Below are positions 32,819 through 42,627 of a stretch of DNA of 64,000 bases, piece by piece. Below the pieces are notes generated by a model that was not told where the DNA came from, did not search any database, and saw only the letters and a program-made list of their open reading frames with translations. This stretch comes from Celeribacter litoreus (GTDB lineage Bacteria > Pseudomonadota > Alphaproteobacteria > Rhodobacterales > Rhodobacteraceae), in the NCBI RefSeq assembly GCF_020165855.1, contig NZ_JAIUFY010000014.1, forward strand, positions 434,001 through 498,000, read 5' to 3'. Each line of letters starts with the position of its first letter. Within the stretch, counting starts at the first letter, position 1. Made by a program: the position numbers and the translations under genes.

Positions 32819-35800
32819 ATGAAGTTTTTCAGTAAGATCCGTCTGGCAAAGAAGCTCCCTGCAATCATGATCACCCTGACGGTCATGACCATCCTGATTG
32901 CGAGCTTCGTCTCCTATCGAAACGCCGCAGACTCTCTGTTGGGAGAGGCTGAGGAAGCGCTGCTCACAGTCGCAGAGGCCCGCACACTCGAATTGTCGAG
33001 CTGGCTCGAAGGGGTCGATATCGATCTGAGAAGTCAGGCAGAGAACCCGACGGTTCTCTCTGCCATTCGCGGATTTGGGGAGGCGTGGGATGCGATCGAG
33101 AGCGATCAAACCACCTATCTCAAACAGTGGTATATCGAGGACAACCCGAACAAAATCGGCGAAAAACACTACCTCGATTTCGCCTCCGATGGCTCCTCCT
33201 ACAGTCAGGTTCACAAGCTCTATCACAGCTATTTCCGCAAACTTGTGGACGAGAAGGGCTACTACGATGCCTTCGTGTTCTCGGTCGACGGCGATCTGAT
33301 CTACTCTGTGTTCAAAGAACAGGATTTCGCCACGAACTTTCTCGACGGCGAATACCGTGATAGCGGGTTAGGACAGGTCGTCCAGCAGGCGCTGAAAAGC
33401 ACCGAGAAAGAGGTCTATTTCTCTGATTTTGCGCGTTACGCGCCGTCATATGATGCTCCAGCCGCCTTTATTGCGTCACCGGTACTCGATCGGCGCGGCG
33501 TTGTGCGCGGCGCGATTGCGTTCCAGATGCCCTCGGACCGGATCGACATGATCACCACCCGCCCGACCGGGCTTGGCCGCACAGGGGATTCCTATCTCGT
33601 TGGTGGGGATATGCTGCTGCGATCTGATCGCATCCACGGGTCGGGCGATGAAATTCTCAAAGCGTCCGTCGATCTCGAGTCCGCTCGCAACGCACTTTCC
33701 GGAGAGGTCGGTTTGTTGCGCGAAGCCGAGGTGCAGCCGGACGGCTCTGTGCATGAACACCTCGCCGCCTTCTATCCGATTGATTATCACGGCGTGACCT
33801 GGGGGCTGGTGGCCGAACAGAGCATCGAAGAAATCCTTGAACCTGCCGTCGCGCTCGCAGAGACCATGGCCTGGCAGGGCGGTGTCATGATCGCCATTGT
33901 CGCCATGATTGCCCTCGTCATCGCGCGCGCCATTTCTCGCCCGCTCACAAAAGTCGAAGGAGCGATGCGTAAGGTCTCTGAAGGGGACTACGCGGTCGAA
34001 GTCCCGGGTGTCGAGCGTGGCGATGAAATCGGACAGATCGCTGTGGCCCTCGATGACTTCCGCCATGCGCTCGGGCGCGCTGAAAAGGCCACGCAGGACG
34101 GCCTGTTCAAAGGCGCTGCCTTTGAGGGGTCCTCTGCGGCTCTGATGATGATCGACCGCGAATTCAACATCACTTACACGAACGAAGCGGTGGAGACGCT
34201 CCTGACCGAGCATGAAGGCAGCTTCCGCGAAATGCTCGGTAGCTTCGATGCCTCCACCATTGTGGGCCAGAACATCGACACTTTCCACCGTGATCCGGGT
34301 CGCATCCGCGCGATCCTGCTGGATCCGTCCAAAATGCCATTCTCCACGGATATGAAGGTCGGCGACGTGCATTTCGCGCTCGATGTGAACGCAGTGACAG
34401 ACCTCGATGGCGAGCAAATTGGCTGCGTCATGGAGTGGAAGGATGTGACCGACATTCGCACCAACGAGGCTGTGATCTCTGCCCTCGATGAAATTCAGGC
34501 GAAGGCTGAATTCAGCGTCGATGGCCTCGTGATGAAGTCGAACGCCAATTTCTCTGAAATGCTGGGTCTCTCACCGGAAGGGATGATCGGAAAGAGCATC
34601 GATAGCATCTTTGATTTTGACGCGAAACTCGCCTCTGAACGCGGGGCCGTTTGGGAGCGTCTTAATAACGGCGAAAGCATCTACGGCCGGTTCAAGCTGT
34701 TTGATCAGCACGGAAATATTTCTATCCTCGATGGCACGTTCAGCCCCGTGAAAGACGCCGCGGGACGCCCGTTCCGGATCATTCTTCTGGGCACGAACGT
34801 GACCGAAGGTCAGGCCGCACTCGAAGCTGCAGAGGCCGAACGAGAGCGCATGAAGGCAGAGCAAGACAAGGTCGTTGATAGCCTGCGCGTTGGTCTTAAA
34901 AAGCTCGCCGAAGGCAACCTGACCTCACGCCTCGACGAGACATTTGCCGAGGAATACGAAACTCTTCGTGCCGACTTTAACGACGCGATTGAAAACCTGC
35001 TCATCGCGATGCGCAATGTCGTTGAGAACTCTGACATGATCCGCGGAGAAGCCTCCGAGATTTCCAACGCGGCGGACGATCTGTCACGCCGGACAGAGAA
35101 ACAGGCAGCCACACTGGAAGAAACCGCAACCGCCCTCGATGAGTTGACCTCCTCTGTGCGGTCTGCCGCAGATGGCGCGAAGCAGGCCTCGGAGATGGTC
35201 AACACGGCCAAAGCGAATGCAGAAGCCTCCGGGAAAGTTGTCCAAGAGGCGGTCGAGGCCATGGGCCAGATCGAAAGCTCCTCGAACCAGATTTCGAAAA
35301 TCACCTCTGTGATCGATGACATCGCCTTCCAAACCAACCTTTTAGCTCTAAACGCAGGTGTTGAGGCCGCTCGCGCTGGCGAGGCCGGTCGCGGGTTCGC
35401 GGTGGTCGCCTCCGAAGTGCGAGCTCTTGCACAACGCTCTTCCGAAGCTGCGCGGGAAATCAATGACTTGATCTCGAAATCGGGCACTTTGGTTAAGCGC
35501 GGCGTGGGCCTCGTGGGGGAAACCGGCGAAGCGCTCCGCGGGATCGTCTCTTCGGTCTCCGACATCTCCCATAATGTCTCCGAGATCGCCATTTCCGCGC
35601 GCGAACAGTCCTCTGGCCTCGCGGAAATCAATGCGGCCGTCAATCAGCTTGACCAAGTGACCCAGCAAAACGCTGCGATGTTCGAAGAAACCACGGCCGC
35701 GAGCCACGCGCTCACACGTGAGGCCGAGAACTTGAATGTCACCACATCGCGTTTCGCGATCGGCGCGCCGGAGCCCCGTGCAAAGGCCGACCTGATCCCG

Positions 35801-35917
35801 CTTAATGCGCAGCGTGAGGCACAGAGAGCGCCCGTGTCGACGCCTCAAAAACGCGCCGTGAATGACGTGCCTGCTCCAGTCGCCTCGGTCGAGGAGGATT
35901 CATGGGAGGACTTCTGA
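32819..35917 (+). CDS. Methyl-accepting chemotaxis protein with two PAS domains
   Basis: 1032 aa inner-membrane receptor. TM1 is near residues 12-34 ([19 protein letters not shown]), then a periplasmic sensor of about 310 residues, TM2 near 350-370 ([18 protein letters not shown]), a HAMP region ([19 protein letters not shown]), two PAS-like modules (about 440-540, starting [15 protein letters not shown], and about 565-670), and a second HAMP-like segment near 690 ([17 protein letters not shown]). The conserved signalling hairpin is near 830-870 ([20 protein letters not shown]). The C-terminus ends DSWEDF, similar to the NWETF pentapeptide that recruits CheR/CheB. ATG at 32819 has GGAGGAG ahead; longer readings lack a ribosome site. 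CheB and CheD genes follow. Confidence 0.9.
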   Translation: MKFFSKIRLAKKLPAIMITLTVMTILIASFVSYRNAADSLLGEAEEALLTVAEARTLELSSWLEGVDIDLRSQAENPTVLSAIRGFGEAWDAIESDQTTYLKQWYIEDNPNKIGEKHYLDFASDGSSYSQVHKLYHSYFRKLVDEKGYYDAFVFSVDGDLIYSVFKEQDFATNFLDGEYRDSGLGQVVQQALKSTEKEVYFSDFARYAPSYDAPAAFIASPVLDRRGVVRGAIAFQMPSDRIDMITTRPTGLGRTGDSYLVGGDMLLRSDRIHGSGDEILKASVDLESARNALSGEVGLLREAEVQPDGSVHEHLAAFYPIDYHGVTWGLVAEQSIEEILEPAVALAETMAWQGGVMIAIVAMIALVIARAISRPLTKVEGAMRKVSEGDYAVEVPGVERGDEIGQIAVALDDFRHALGRAEKATQDGLFKGAAFEGSSAALMMIDREFNITYTNEAVETLLTEHEGSFREMLGSFDASTIVGQNIDTFHRDPGRIRAILLDPSKMPFSTDMKVGDVHFALDVNAVTDLDGEQIGCVMEWKDVTDIRTNEAVISALDEIQAKAEFSVDGLVMKSNANFSEMLGLSPEGMIGKSIDSIFDFDAKLASERGAVWERLNNGESIYGRFKLFDQHGNISILDGTFSPVKDAAGRPFRIILLGTNVTEGQAALEAAEAERERMKAEQDKVVDSLRVGLKKLAEGNLTSRLDETFAEEYETLRADFNDAIENLLIAMRNVVENSDMIRGEASEISNAADDLSRRTEKQAATLEETATALDELTSSVRSAADGAKQASEMVNTAKANAEASGKVVQEAVEAMGQIESSSNQISKITSVIDDIAFQTNLLALNAGVEAARAGEAGRGFAVVASEVRALAQRSSEAAREINDLISKSGTLVKRGVGLVGETGEALRGIVSSVSDISHNVSEIAISAREQSSGLAEINAAVNQLDQVTQQNAAMFEETTAASHALTREAENLNVTTSRFAIGAPEPRAKADLIPLNAQREAQRAPVSTPQKRAVNDVPAPVASVEEDSWEDF

Positions 35918-35923
35918 GCGATG

Positions 35924-35940
35924 GGGGCCCGCGGTGCCCC
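35924..35940 (+). other. Intercistronic hairpin between chemoreceptor and cheB
   Basis: GGGGC (35924-35928) pairs with GCCCC (35936-35940) around CCGCGGT. It lies 33 bp before cheB and may adjust the ratio of receptor to CheB/CheD. No T-run follows. Confidence 0.35.
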
Positions 35941-35972
35941 TCGGCAACTGAGAGAACAGAGAAAGTGGTGAG

Positions 35973-37004
35973 ATGCAAAAGCGTGTTCTGATTGTTGATG
36001 ACTCGCCGACGATGCGCCGGCTCATCAGATCGATCCTGTCAAAAGACCCCCGTCTCGAAATCGTGGCGGAAGCGGGTTCCGCACATGAGGCACGTGATGC
36101 CGTAAACCGCTTCCGTCCGGACGTCATGACGCTCGATGTCGAAATGCCCGAGATGAGCGGGATTGATTTCCTCCGGCGGCTCATGGCGCACCGACCGATG
36201 CCGGTCGTCATGGTGTCGACTCTCACCCGCAAAGGCGGAGAGAAAGCTGTCGAAGCGTTCTCGCTCGGGGCCGTCGATTGCGTTGAGAAGCCAAGGCTCG
36301 GACAGGCGACGGATGCGGGGTTTACGCACCTTGCCGACACCGTGGTTATGGCAGCCAATGCACGGGTTGCGGCGACAAGCCGGCGAAAGCCGGCGAATGC
36401 CCCGCTCGCACATCGCAGCTTTAACCGGATTTGCCTCATCGGGGGCTCGACCGGCGCGGTGGATGCTATCGAGCGCGTTCTGGAGTCCTTCCCTGCGGAT
36501 TGCCCGCCGACGTTGATCACCCAGCACATGCCGGAGACTTTTCTGGTCAGCTTCGCGGCACGGCTCGATCCGCTTGTGAAGCCAAGGGTGCGCTTGGCCA
36601 ATGACGGCGATCCTCTTCGGGTGGGGGAAGTGCTTATTGCGCCTGGTGGCGCGTATCATCTGAATGTTGAGGGTCAGACGGACCTCCGCGTGAAACTGCA
36701 TGAGGCACCGCCGATGTCCGGACATCGCCCCTCGGTTGACTCCATGTTTCTTTCTGCTCGCGCGGTCGCGCATCGCACTGTTGCGTGTCTCTTGACGGGC
36801 ATGGGGCGTGATGGCGCGCAGGGCATGCGTGTGCTGCGCGAAAATGGTGCAAAAACCGTCGGCCAGAGTGAGCAAACCTGTGTCGTGTTCGGCATGCCGC
36901 GCGTTGCCGGAGAGTTGGGCGGTGTCGAGCGTTGGAGTGATCTTAATGACATCGGAGAGGAGCTTTTGCGCCTCTGTGAAAGACCGGCGAAGGTGGGTGT
37001 ATGA
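35973..37004 (+). CDS. cheB: Chemotaxis protein-glutamate methylesterase/glutamine deamidase
   Basis: 343 aa. The N-terminal receiver has phospho-acceptor D55 (VMTLDVEMPEMSG) and acidic D9/D10 with SPTMRRL. The C-terminal methylesterase triad is S in GGSTGAVDAI, H in ITQHMPETF and D in TGMGRDGAQG. It removes methyl groups from chemoreceptors when phosphorylated by CheA. It follows the receptor gene by 55 bp and its stop overlaps cheD (ATGA). Confidence 0.95.
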   Translation: MQKRVLIVDDSPTMRRLIRSILSKDPRLEIVAEAGSAHEARDAVNRFRPDVMTLDVEMPEMSGIDFLRRLMAHRPMPVVMVSTLTRKGGEKAVEAFSLGAVDCVEKPRLGQATDAGFTHLADTVVMAANARVAATSRRKPANAPLAHRSFNRICLIGGSTGAVDAIERVLESFPADCPPTLITQHMPETFLVSFAARLDPLVKPRVRLANDGDPLRVGEVLIAPGGAYHLNVEGQTDLRVKLHEAPPMSGHRPSVDSMFLSARAVAHRTVACLLTGMGRDGAQGMRVLRENGAKTVGQSEQTCVVFGMPRVAGELGGVERWSDLNDIGEELLRLCERPAKVGV

Positions 37005-37537
37005 AAACGACCATTGAGAGAAAGCGTCCGGCAGGAAAGCGCACCTATATTGCCCAAGGAGAGTTTGCCATCACCTCACAGACTGAGGCAGTCATCTCTA
37101 CAATCCTCGGTTCATGCGTCGCGACCTGTCTCTGGGATCCGGAGGCGCGCCTTGGGGGAATGAACCACTTTTTGCTCCCTGACGGGCCGGCGAAAAATTC
37201 TGAAGTCAGTTCTTTCGGCGCGAATGCTATGGAGCTATTAATCAACGGGCTGATCCGCGCCGGCGGCGATCGCGCGCGCTTTCGCGCTAAAGTGTTCGGT
37301 GGGGCGTCACTGTATCGTGGGCTCACGAATGCCGGAGATCAGAACGGTGCCTTTGTTCTGGAGTATCTGGCGCGTGAGAGAATTCCCTGCGACGGGCAGA
37401 GCCTCGGCGGGACGCGTGCGCGCCGGATCGAGTTTCAGCCGACGCTTGGCGCGGCGCGACAAAAGTTCGTGGATGATGCGATGATCGTGGAGAAAGCGCC
37501 CGCTGCCGCCAAATCCAACGAACTGGAACTCTTCTGA
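37001..37537 (+). CDS. cheD: Chemoreceptor glutamine deamidase
   Basis: 178 aa. The catalytic cysteine is in TILGSCVATCLWD, the histidine in LGGMNHFLLP, and the threonine in LGGTRARRIEF. It converts receptor glutamines to glutamates before methylation. It overlaps cheB by 4 bp. Its stop is 4 nt from the stop of the convergent small gene at 37542, leaving no room for a terminator between the two transcription units. Confidence 0.93.
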   Translation: MKTTIERKRPAGKRTYIAQGEFAITSQTEAVISTILGSCVATCLWDPEARLGGMNHFLLPDGPAKNSEVSSFGANAMELLINGLIRAGGDRARFRAKVFGGASLYRGLTNAGDQNGAFVLEYLARERIPCDGQSLGGTRARRIEFQPTLGAARQKFVDDAMIVEKAPAAAKSNELELF

Positions 37538-37541
37538 TTTT

Positions 37542-37946
37542 TTAGAACCAGGCGATGTTTCCGGAGTCAGTCTCCGACAGGGCGAAGGGAGCGTCGATGT
37601 CATCAAAAAGTTTGTGGCACAAATGACGAAGTCTGATGACATCGCTCAGGGGGGCAATTTCGACAGTCTCGTCTCCCGATTGGTCCGCGAGATGCCCCAT
37701 CACGCGTTGCAAATCGTCAAAAGTCTGCTGGAGACGGTCAATCGCCTGCAAGCTTCTTTGCACAGACGGAGGAATGGATGTTGCTGCGGCGAGTGTCGGC
37801 CCGAGGGCAATCTGGACCTCGGACGCAAGCATCACCAGAGAGAGCATCTCGTCCTGGATGCGTTTGTGGAGCGTGGCGAGCGGAATGCGGGCGGTTGTGT
37901 CAGATCCGCGCGGTTGAGGCCCGAGAGAGTCTGAATACGGCATCAC
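37542..37946 (-). CDS. Unknown chemotaxis-operon protein, mostly helical
   Basis: 134 aa with no domain I can name. The middle (about 40-90) is predicted helical and heptad-like, with SVQRSLQAIDRLQQTFDDLQRVMGHL. The C-terminus is acidic and ends NIAWF. It is the last gene of the leftward che operon, overlapping the cheY stop/start by 4 bp. Its place and helical nature make it a candidate response-regulator phosphatase (CheZ-like) or CheY-binding adaptor, but no catalytic motif proves this. Codon use matches its neighbours. Confidence 0.6.
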   Translation of the reverse strand: MMPYSDSLGPQPRGSDTTARIPLATLHKRIQDEMLSLVMLASEVQIALGPTLAAATSIPPSVQRSLQAIDRLQQTFDDLQRVMGHLADQSGDETVEIAPLSDVIRLRHLCHKLFDDIDAPFALSETDSGNIAWF

Positions 37947-38329
37947 AGCTTTCCCACGATTGCTTCAATCGCGCCGCGCAGGCCCGCGGGTTCAAAGGGT
38001 TTCTTCAGGAAATTGTTCATGCCGAGGCGTTTTCCCATGTCGATGATCTCGCGATCTGCGCGACCCGTGATCAGGAGAAAGCCCACGCCGCGCGTCGCGC
38101 CATTGGACCGGAGTGAATGCAAGAGCTGCAGTCCGTCCATGCCTGGCATGTTGTAATCGGAGATAACCAGGTGAACGGGGGATGTGGCCATTTTCTGAAG
38201 TGCGGAAGGACCGTCCGCGGCGCTCGCCACATTGCGAATGCCGAAGGAGTCCAGCGCGTTGGTGATGAGGCCGCGGCTCGTGGACATGTCATCGACAACC
38301 ATGACGCGGAGTTGATCGCGAAGAGCCAT
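37943..38329 (-). CDS. cheY: CheY-like response regulator (downstream copy)
   Basis: 128 aa single-domain receiver. Acidic residues sit in VVDDMSTSRG, phospho-acceptor D58 in VISDYNMPGMDG, the switch threonine in FLLITGRAD and the lysine in NNFLKKPF. It probably binds the flagellar motor or acts as a phosphate sink. It lies between cheR (1-nt overlap at 38329) and the small unknown gene. The second CheY copy is at the head of the same operon. Confidence 0.93.
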   Translation of the reverse strand: MALRDQLRVMVVDDMSTSRGLITNALDSFGIRNVASAADGPSALQKMATSPVHLVISDYNMPGMDGLQLLHSLRSNGATRGVGFLLITGRADREIIDMGKRLGMNNFLKKPFEPAGLRGAIEAIVGKL

Positions 38330-39249
38330 TATTGGTATCCTTTTTGTGCGGCGGACGACGTGTCATGCGACATGGCGGGCGAGAGCGGCGCGCGCTGATA
38401 GGTCGTAACACCGGAGCTTTTGAAGAGATGCGTGCACTCTTCGGAAATGCGCTCGGAATGCCCGAGGACCAGCCAGCCGCCAGGCTCCAGAACCGATGCA
38501 AACCTCTGGTACAGGCGGCTCTGCATGGTTTCGTTGAAGTAGATTACGACATTCCGGCAAAAGATGATGTCGAATTTTCCCGTCATCGGCCATGAGGCAT
38601 GAAGGTTAAGCTGGCGGAACGTGACCAGTTTGCGAAGTGTGTCGTTGATCGTCAGAACTTCTTCGCCGTTGTGGATCTCTTGGCGGAAGTGACGCTCAAT
38701 GGTCGGGACCGTCAGTCCGGATGTGAGCGAGCCGACATAAGCGCCAGCACGGGCTGTGCTCACGACTTCGGGGTCAATATCTGTCGCCAGAATTTTGATA
38801 TCTTTAGACAATAGGTCGGGTGCTGCCTCCTGGAGCGCCATCGCGATCGAGTAGGCCTCTTGCCCGTTTGAGCACCCAGCCGACCAAATCCGGACCCGCC
38901 CGCCCGAGGCAAGTTTTTCTCTAAGTGCGGGCACGATCGTCTCGACGAGATAGTCGAAATGATGGGATTCTCGGAAGAAATGGGAGACGTTCGTGGTTAG
39001 CGCGGAGATGAACTGTTGCAGTTCGGGGCCTGCGGCACTCCCCTCGATCAGATCGAGATAAGCGGCATAACTGTCGAGCCCGAGGGCGCGCAGGCGACGC
39101 GTCAGTCGCGATTTCACCATGGACATCTTGTTGGCCGAAAGCACAATGCCGGCCTCGCGTTCCGCAATCTTTGCGATCCGTGTGAAATCGGCCTGTGAGA
39201 GCGCGGTTTCGATCCGTGCATCAGCCGGAATGGGAGACAACTGGTTCAA
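38329..39249 (-). CDS. cheR: Chemoreceptor methyltransferase
   Basis: 306 aa. The N-terminal helical domain contains VLSANKMSMVKSRLTRRLRALG. The SAM-binding domain has RIWSAGCSNGQEAYSIAMAL, then ILATDIDPEVVSTARAG and IIFCRNVVIYFN. It methylates receptor glutamates and, with CheB, gives adaptation. It overlaps cheW by 4 bp (ATGA). The chemoreceptor's DSWEDF tail may tether it. Confidence 0.95.
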   Translation of the reverse strand: MNQLSPIPADARIETALSQADFTRIAKIAEREAGIVLSANKMSMVKSRLTRRLRALGLDSYAAYLDLIEGSAAGPELQQFISALTTNVSHFFRESHHFDYLVETIVPALREKLASGGRVRIWSAGCSNGQEAYSIAMALQEAAPDLLSKDIKILATDIDPEVVSTARAGAYVGSLTSGLTVPTIERHFRQEIHNGEEVLTINDTLRKLVTFRQLNLHASWPMTGKFDIIFCRNVVIYFNETMQSRLYQRFASVLEPGGWLVLGHSERISEECTHLFKSSGVTTYQRAPLSPAMSHDTSSAAQKGYQ

Positions 39250-39713
39250 GCGGCTTCCTCACCTTGGGGGGGCATGACCGTATCGAGATCGAGAATTCTG
39301 ATCATACGTCCGTCGACGATTGTGAGTGCCGAAACAAAGGTGCGCGTTTCGTCGGCGGCAAGATCCGGAGGCAGCTGCATGTCCTCGGACGGGATGGCGA
39401 GGATGTCGGAGACGGCGTCAACCATGAGGCCGGCCGTGCGGCCAGCGATATCGACGACGATGATGACATTGCGGTCCTTGTCTGTGTCCGCCTGTAGTCC
39501 CAACCGCGCGGCGAGGTCGATGATCGGCAGAACGGTGCCGCGTAAATTGATGACCCCTTTCACGAAAAACGGTGCGTGGGGCAGGGACGTCGCCTTTGCG
39601 GATCCGCGAATTTCGCGGACGGACATGATGTCTACTGAGTAGTCCTGGCCGCCGACGCGGAAGGACAAAAGCTCGATTGAGGCCGGATCAGTCTGTTTGT
39701 CGATGTCGGTCAT
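39246..39713 (-). CDS. cheW: Chemotaxis coupling protein
   Basis: 155 aa CheW scaffold (SIELLSFRVGGQDYSVDIMSVREI, then FVKGVINLRGTVLPIIDLAARLG and AGLMVDAVSDIL). It links CheA to chemoreceptors. ATG at 39713 is chosen with AGGA 8 nt upstream, overlapping the end of cheA; the further-upstream in-frame codon is TTG with no ribosome site. The 4-bp overlap with cheR indicates coupled translation. Confidence 0.94.
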   Translation of the reverse strand: MTDIDKQTDPASIELLSFRVGGQDYSVDIMSVREIRGSAKATSLPHAPFFVKGVINLRGTVLPIIDLAARLGLQADTDKDRNVIIVVDIAGRTAGLMVDAVSDILAIPSEDMQLPPDLAADETRTFVSALTIVDGRMIRILDLDTVMPPQGEEAA

Positions 39714-39717
39714 GTGG

Positions 39718-41883
39718 TTATCCTGCAAGTGCTTTGGGGAAGGCGCGGACGCGGGTGCGACCGGATGCCTGTGTCACGAGATCGGTTGGGTCGAGGATCA
39801 GGGCGATTTGTCCGTCGCCGAGAATGGTGGCTGCGGCGATGCCGGGAACGCGACCATAGCTGCCCTCGAGGCCCTTGATGACAACCTGTCTCTGATCCTC
39901 GATGGCATCGACAGCGAGAGCTGCGCGATTGCCGTCTTCCTGCCCGATGAGGAGGACTGTGGCGCCGACGTAGCTGGTTTCCGGCTCTCGGTAGCCGAGT
40001 TCCGCGCCCAGATCGAGCAGGGGGACAAAGCCGCCACGGATTTGGACCACATGCGTCTCGGGGCCGAGTTGCCTCAGGTCCTGATCGGTGAGTGTCAGTG
40101 TCTCCAGAATGGCATTGAGCGGGACCACGAGCGTCTCACCGGCGACCTGAACGACCATGCCATCGAGCACCGCAAGGGTAAGGGGCAGAGAGATCGAAAA
40201 GGTGGTGCCTTTGCCTTGCTGCGACGAAATGCTTATCCGGCCGCCGAGGGCTTGAATGGCGCTCTTGACCACATCCATGCCGACGCCACGACCCGAGAGG
40301 TTAGAAATCTCGGAGGCAGTCGAAAAGCCGGGCAGGAACAGTAGGTTGTCGATATCGCCATCCGACAATTGTGCATCTTCGGGGATCAGGCCCTTTTCAA
40401 GGGCCTTGGCTTTCACGCGTTCCCGATCAATGCCTGCGCCGTCGTCAGAAATCTCGATCACGATACGGCCGGAGCGATGCTGGGCGCTCAACGTGACAAT
40501 GCCCGCACTTGGCTTGCCTGATGCGATGCGATCTTCAGTGGTCTCGAACCCGTGGTCGACAGCGTTTCGGATCATATGCGTCAGTGGGTCGGCGAGACGT
40601 TCGATCACGGTCTTGTCGACTTCGGTGGTTTCCCCGTCGGTATGGAATTTCACCTCTTTGTTCACCGAGGCCGAGGCCTCTCGGACGATCCGGCCCATGC
40701 GTTGGAACAGGGATTTGATCGGCTGAGCGCGGATCATCATCACGGATTCCTGAATGTCGCGCGTGAGTTGGAGGAACTCTTCGAGACCCGTTGAAACAGG
40801 CGAATTCGGGGGCAGGCCTGTTTCGACGACGGACTGGCTCAACATTGCCTGATTGATTACGAGTTCGCCCACAAGGTTCACAAGTCGGTCGATGCGTTCA
40901 AGGTCTACGCGCACGGTCGCTCGTGGTTGGGTCGGTGCGCCTGTCGATTTCGCTGACTGAGCAGGTGCGGTTTGCGCGGGCTCTGGCTGTGTAACTGGTG
41001 CTTCCGCTGCCTTTGTCTCAATCTCGGGGATCACGTCCGGCTCGGGGTAGGTGACTTCCGGTTCGGGTGCGGGCAGGGCGGAGTTGTCGTCGGTCAGAGG
41101 CGAGATGCTTAGGGCACAGAGACCGTCTACGAATTCGAAAACCTCGCGCACCGCTTGCTCGGGTTCCTCGGTCACGAGGGTCAGCGCCCACGAGAGATAG
41201 CCGCAATTCGGGTCGATGCTAGCGAGAGCAGGAAGGCCAGAAATATCACAGCGGACACTCAAGTCCCCGAGATCGCGCAGCGCGCGGAAGAGGTAGAGCG
41301 GTTCGTTTCCGGAGCTGTAGAGCGCGTTCTCCGGTTTGAAGGAGATGATAAAGCCTTTCCCCACCGGCGTATCAAATGTGAGGGGTGGGAGGTCCGCGAG
41401 CGCGCCGGCGTCATCGAGGCCGAGCGGCGGCGTGTCGCCCAGATCGAGCGAGAGTGTCATGGGCGTAAAGTCGAGGTCTTCATCCTCTTCTTCCTCAACG
41501 CCAACGAGCAGATCGAGTTTCTCAAGCACGGGAGCGATTTGATCGTTTGGCGGCGGTGTGTCGTCGCGAGCGGCGCGGACCAGATCGCCGAGGATGTCGG
41601 CACAGGTGAAAAACAGGCGGATTGCCTCGCTGTCCGGATGGAAATTGCCGGACCGGACCTCATCCATCGCGGTCTCAAACCGGTGCGCGAATTGCACGAG
41701 GTCATCGAGCCCGAACGCCCCCGCGCCACCTTTGATGGAGTGCACGGCGCGGAAGACGATGTTGATCGTTTCCGAGTCTGTGCTGCCGTCATCCATCATC
41801 TGGAGGCCGTCCTGGAGGCTTTCCAGCAGCTCCTCACATTCGATAAAGAACGAGGCGCGAATTTCTGCCATCGGGTCTGACAT
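39718..41883 (-). CDS. cheA: Chemotaxis histidine kinase
   Basis: 721 aa. The P1 phosphotransfer domain has H48 in FRAVHSIKGGAGAFG. A P2-like middle region with proline/alanine linkers (from about 265 to 325) leads to the dimerisation domain (ERIDRLVNLVGELVINQAML), the ATPase domain with N box HMIRNAVDHGFE and G boxes (ISDDGAGID, NLSGRGVGMDVVK), and the CheW-like P5 domain at the C-terminus. It autophosphorylates on receptor signals and passes phosphate to CheY and CheB. ATG at 41883 has GGAGG directly ahead. Confidence 0.96.
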   Translation of the reverse strand: MSDPMAEIRASFFIECEELLESLQDGLQMMDDGSTDSETINIVFRAVHSIKGGAGAFGLDDLVQFAHRFETAMDEVRSGNFHPDSEAIRLFFTCADILGDLVRAARDDTPPPNDQIAPVLEKLDLLVGVEEEEDEDLDFTPMTLSLDLGDTPPLGLDDAGALADLPPLTFDTPVGKGFIISFKPENALYSSGNEPLYLFRALRDLGDLSVRCDISGLPALASIDPNCGYLSWALTLVTEEPEQAVREVFEFVDGLCALSISPLTDDNSALPAPEPEVTYPEPDVIPEIETKAAEAPVTQPEPAQTAPAQSAKSTGAPTQPRATVRVDLERIDRLVNLVGELVINQAMLSQSVVETGLPPNSPVSTGLEEFLQLTRDIQESVMMIRAQPIKSLFQRMGRIVREASASVNKEVKFHTDGETTEVDKTVIERLADPLTHMIRNAVDHGFETTEDRIASGKPSAGIVTLSAQHRSGRIVIEISDDGAGIDRERVKAKALEKGLIPEDAQLSDGDIDNLLFLPGFSTASEISNLSGRGVGMDVVKSAIQALGGRISISSQQGKGTTFSISLPLTLAVLDGMVVQVAGETLVVPLNAILETLTLTDQDLRQLGPETHVVQIRGGFVPLLDLGAELGYREPETSYVGATVLLIGQEDGNRAALAVDAIEDQRQVVIKGLEGSYGRVPGIAAATILGDGQIALILDPTDLVTQASGRTRVRAFPKALAG

Positions 41884-41896
41884 GAGGACCTCCTGC

Positions 41897-42262
41897 TTAA
41901 CCTGCGACCATCTGGAGGGCTTTGACGAGCTTGGCCGGATCGAACGGTTTCACGATCCAACCTGTCGCGCCCGCAGAGCGTGCCTTTGCCTTCAGTTCAT
42001 CTGCGCTCTCGGTGGTCAGGACGAGGATGGGGATGCGGCTCCAACGGTCATCCGAGCGAAGCGCCTCGATAAAACCGAAGCCGTCCATGCGGGGCATATT
42101 GATGTCGGTGATAATCACGTCCGGCTCGATCTCGGAGAGAACTTCGAGGCCGTGAAGGCCGTCTTCGGCCAGATGGGCGGTGAAGCCCGCCGAGGAGAGG
42201 GCGAGGTTCAGCATATCTCGCATCGTGCGGCTGTCATCGACAGCGAGGACGTTCAGGCTCAT
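41897..42262 (-). CDS. cheY: CheY-like response regulator (upstream copy)
   Basis: 121 aa receiver with acidic AVDDSRTMRD, phospho-acceptor D53 (VIITDINMPRMDG), T in VLTTESADE and K in GWIVKPFDP. It is located between the STAS gene (4-bp overlap) and cheA (13-nt gap), a conserved alphaproteobacterial arrangement. It is expected to take phosphate from CheA. Whether this or the downstream copy is the motor-binding one cannot be told. Confidence 0.93.
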   Translation of the reverse strand: MSLNVLAVDDSRTMRDMLNLALSSAGFTAHLAEDGLHGLEVLSEIEPDVIITDINMPRMDGFGFIEALRSDDRWSRIPILVLTTESADELKAKARSAGATGWIVKPFDPAKLVKALQMVAG

Positions 42263-42540
42263 GTCCAGGCCTCCGGTTGGGTCAGCGTTTGAGGGGAAAA
42301 GCCAAAGAGGCCGAGCGCGTCGACGCAGCTGTCGGAAGGCTCTGACAAAGTCGTCCGTTTGGCAGCGGCGGCGCGCGTTTTGATTGTGGAAAGCAATATC
42401 TGTAGGGGCAGGGCGCCAAGATGACGCACAGCACTCGCGTCGAGGATCAGATCATCGTCAGTGACGCCCTTCAACTCAGATAGGAGAGGGCCGACGGCGA
42501 GATAATCCAATCTGTCGGAAAGCTGCACACAGGTGGTCAT
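42259..42540 (-). CDS. STAS-domain protein at the head of the che operon
   Basis: 93 aa, anti-anti-sigma-like STAS fold: VQLSDRLDYLAVGPLLSELK, then DLILDASAVRHLGALPLQILLSTI. The position that normally holds the phosphorylated serine (DSSGL-like) reads HLGAL, so regulation by serine phosphorylation is unlikely. Such proteins often precede cheY-cheA in alphaproteobacteria. Its function in chemotaxis is uncertain, probably scaffolding. Confidence 0.8.
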   Translation of the reverse strand: MTTCVQLSDRLDYLAVGPLLSELKGVTDDDLILDASAVRHLGALPLQILLSTIKTRAAAAKRTTLSEPSDSCVDALGLFGFSPQTLTQPEAWT

Positions 42541-42627
42541 CTCTGTGCTCCGGTCATCTGAGTCTGACGCGACATCGGTATATCCCTTACGTTTGCGATC
42601 TTTCAGACCTGTGTAAGGGGGATGCCG

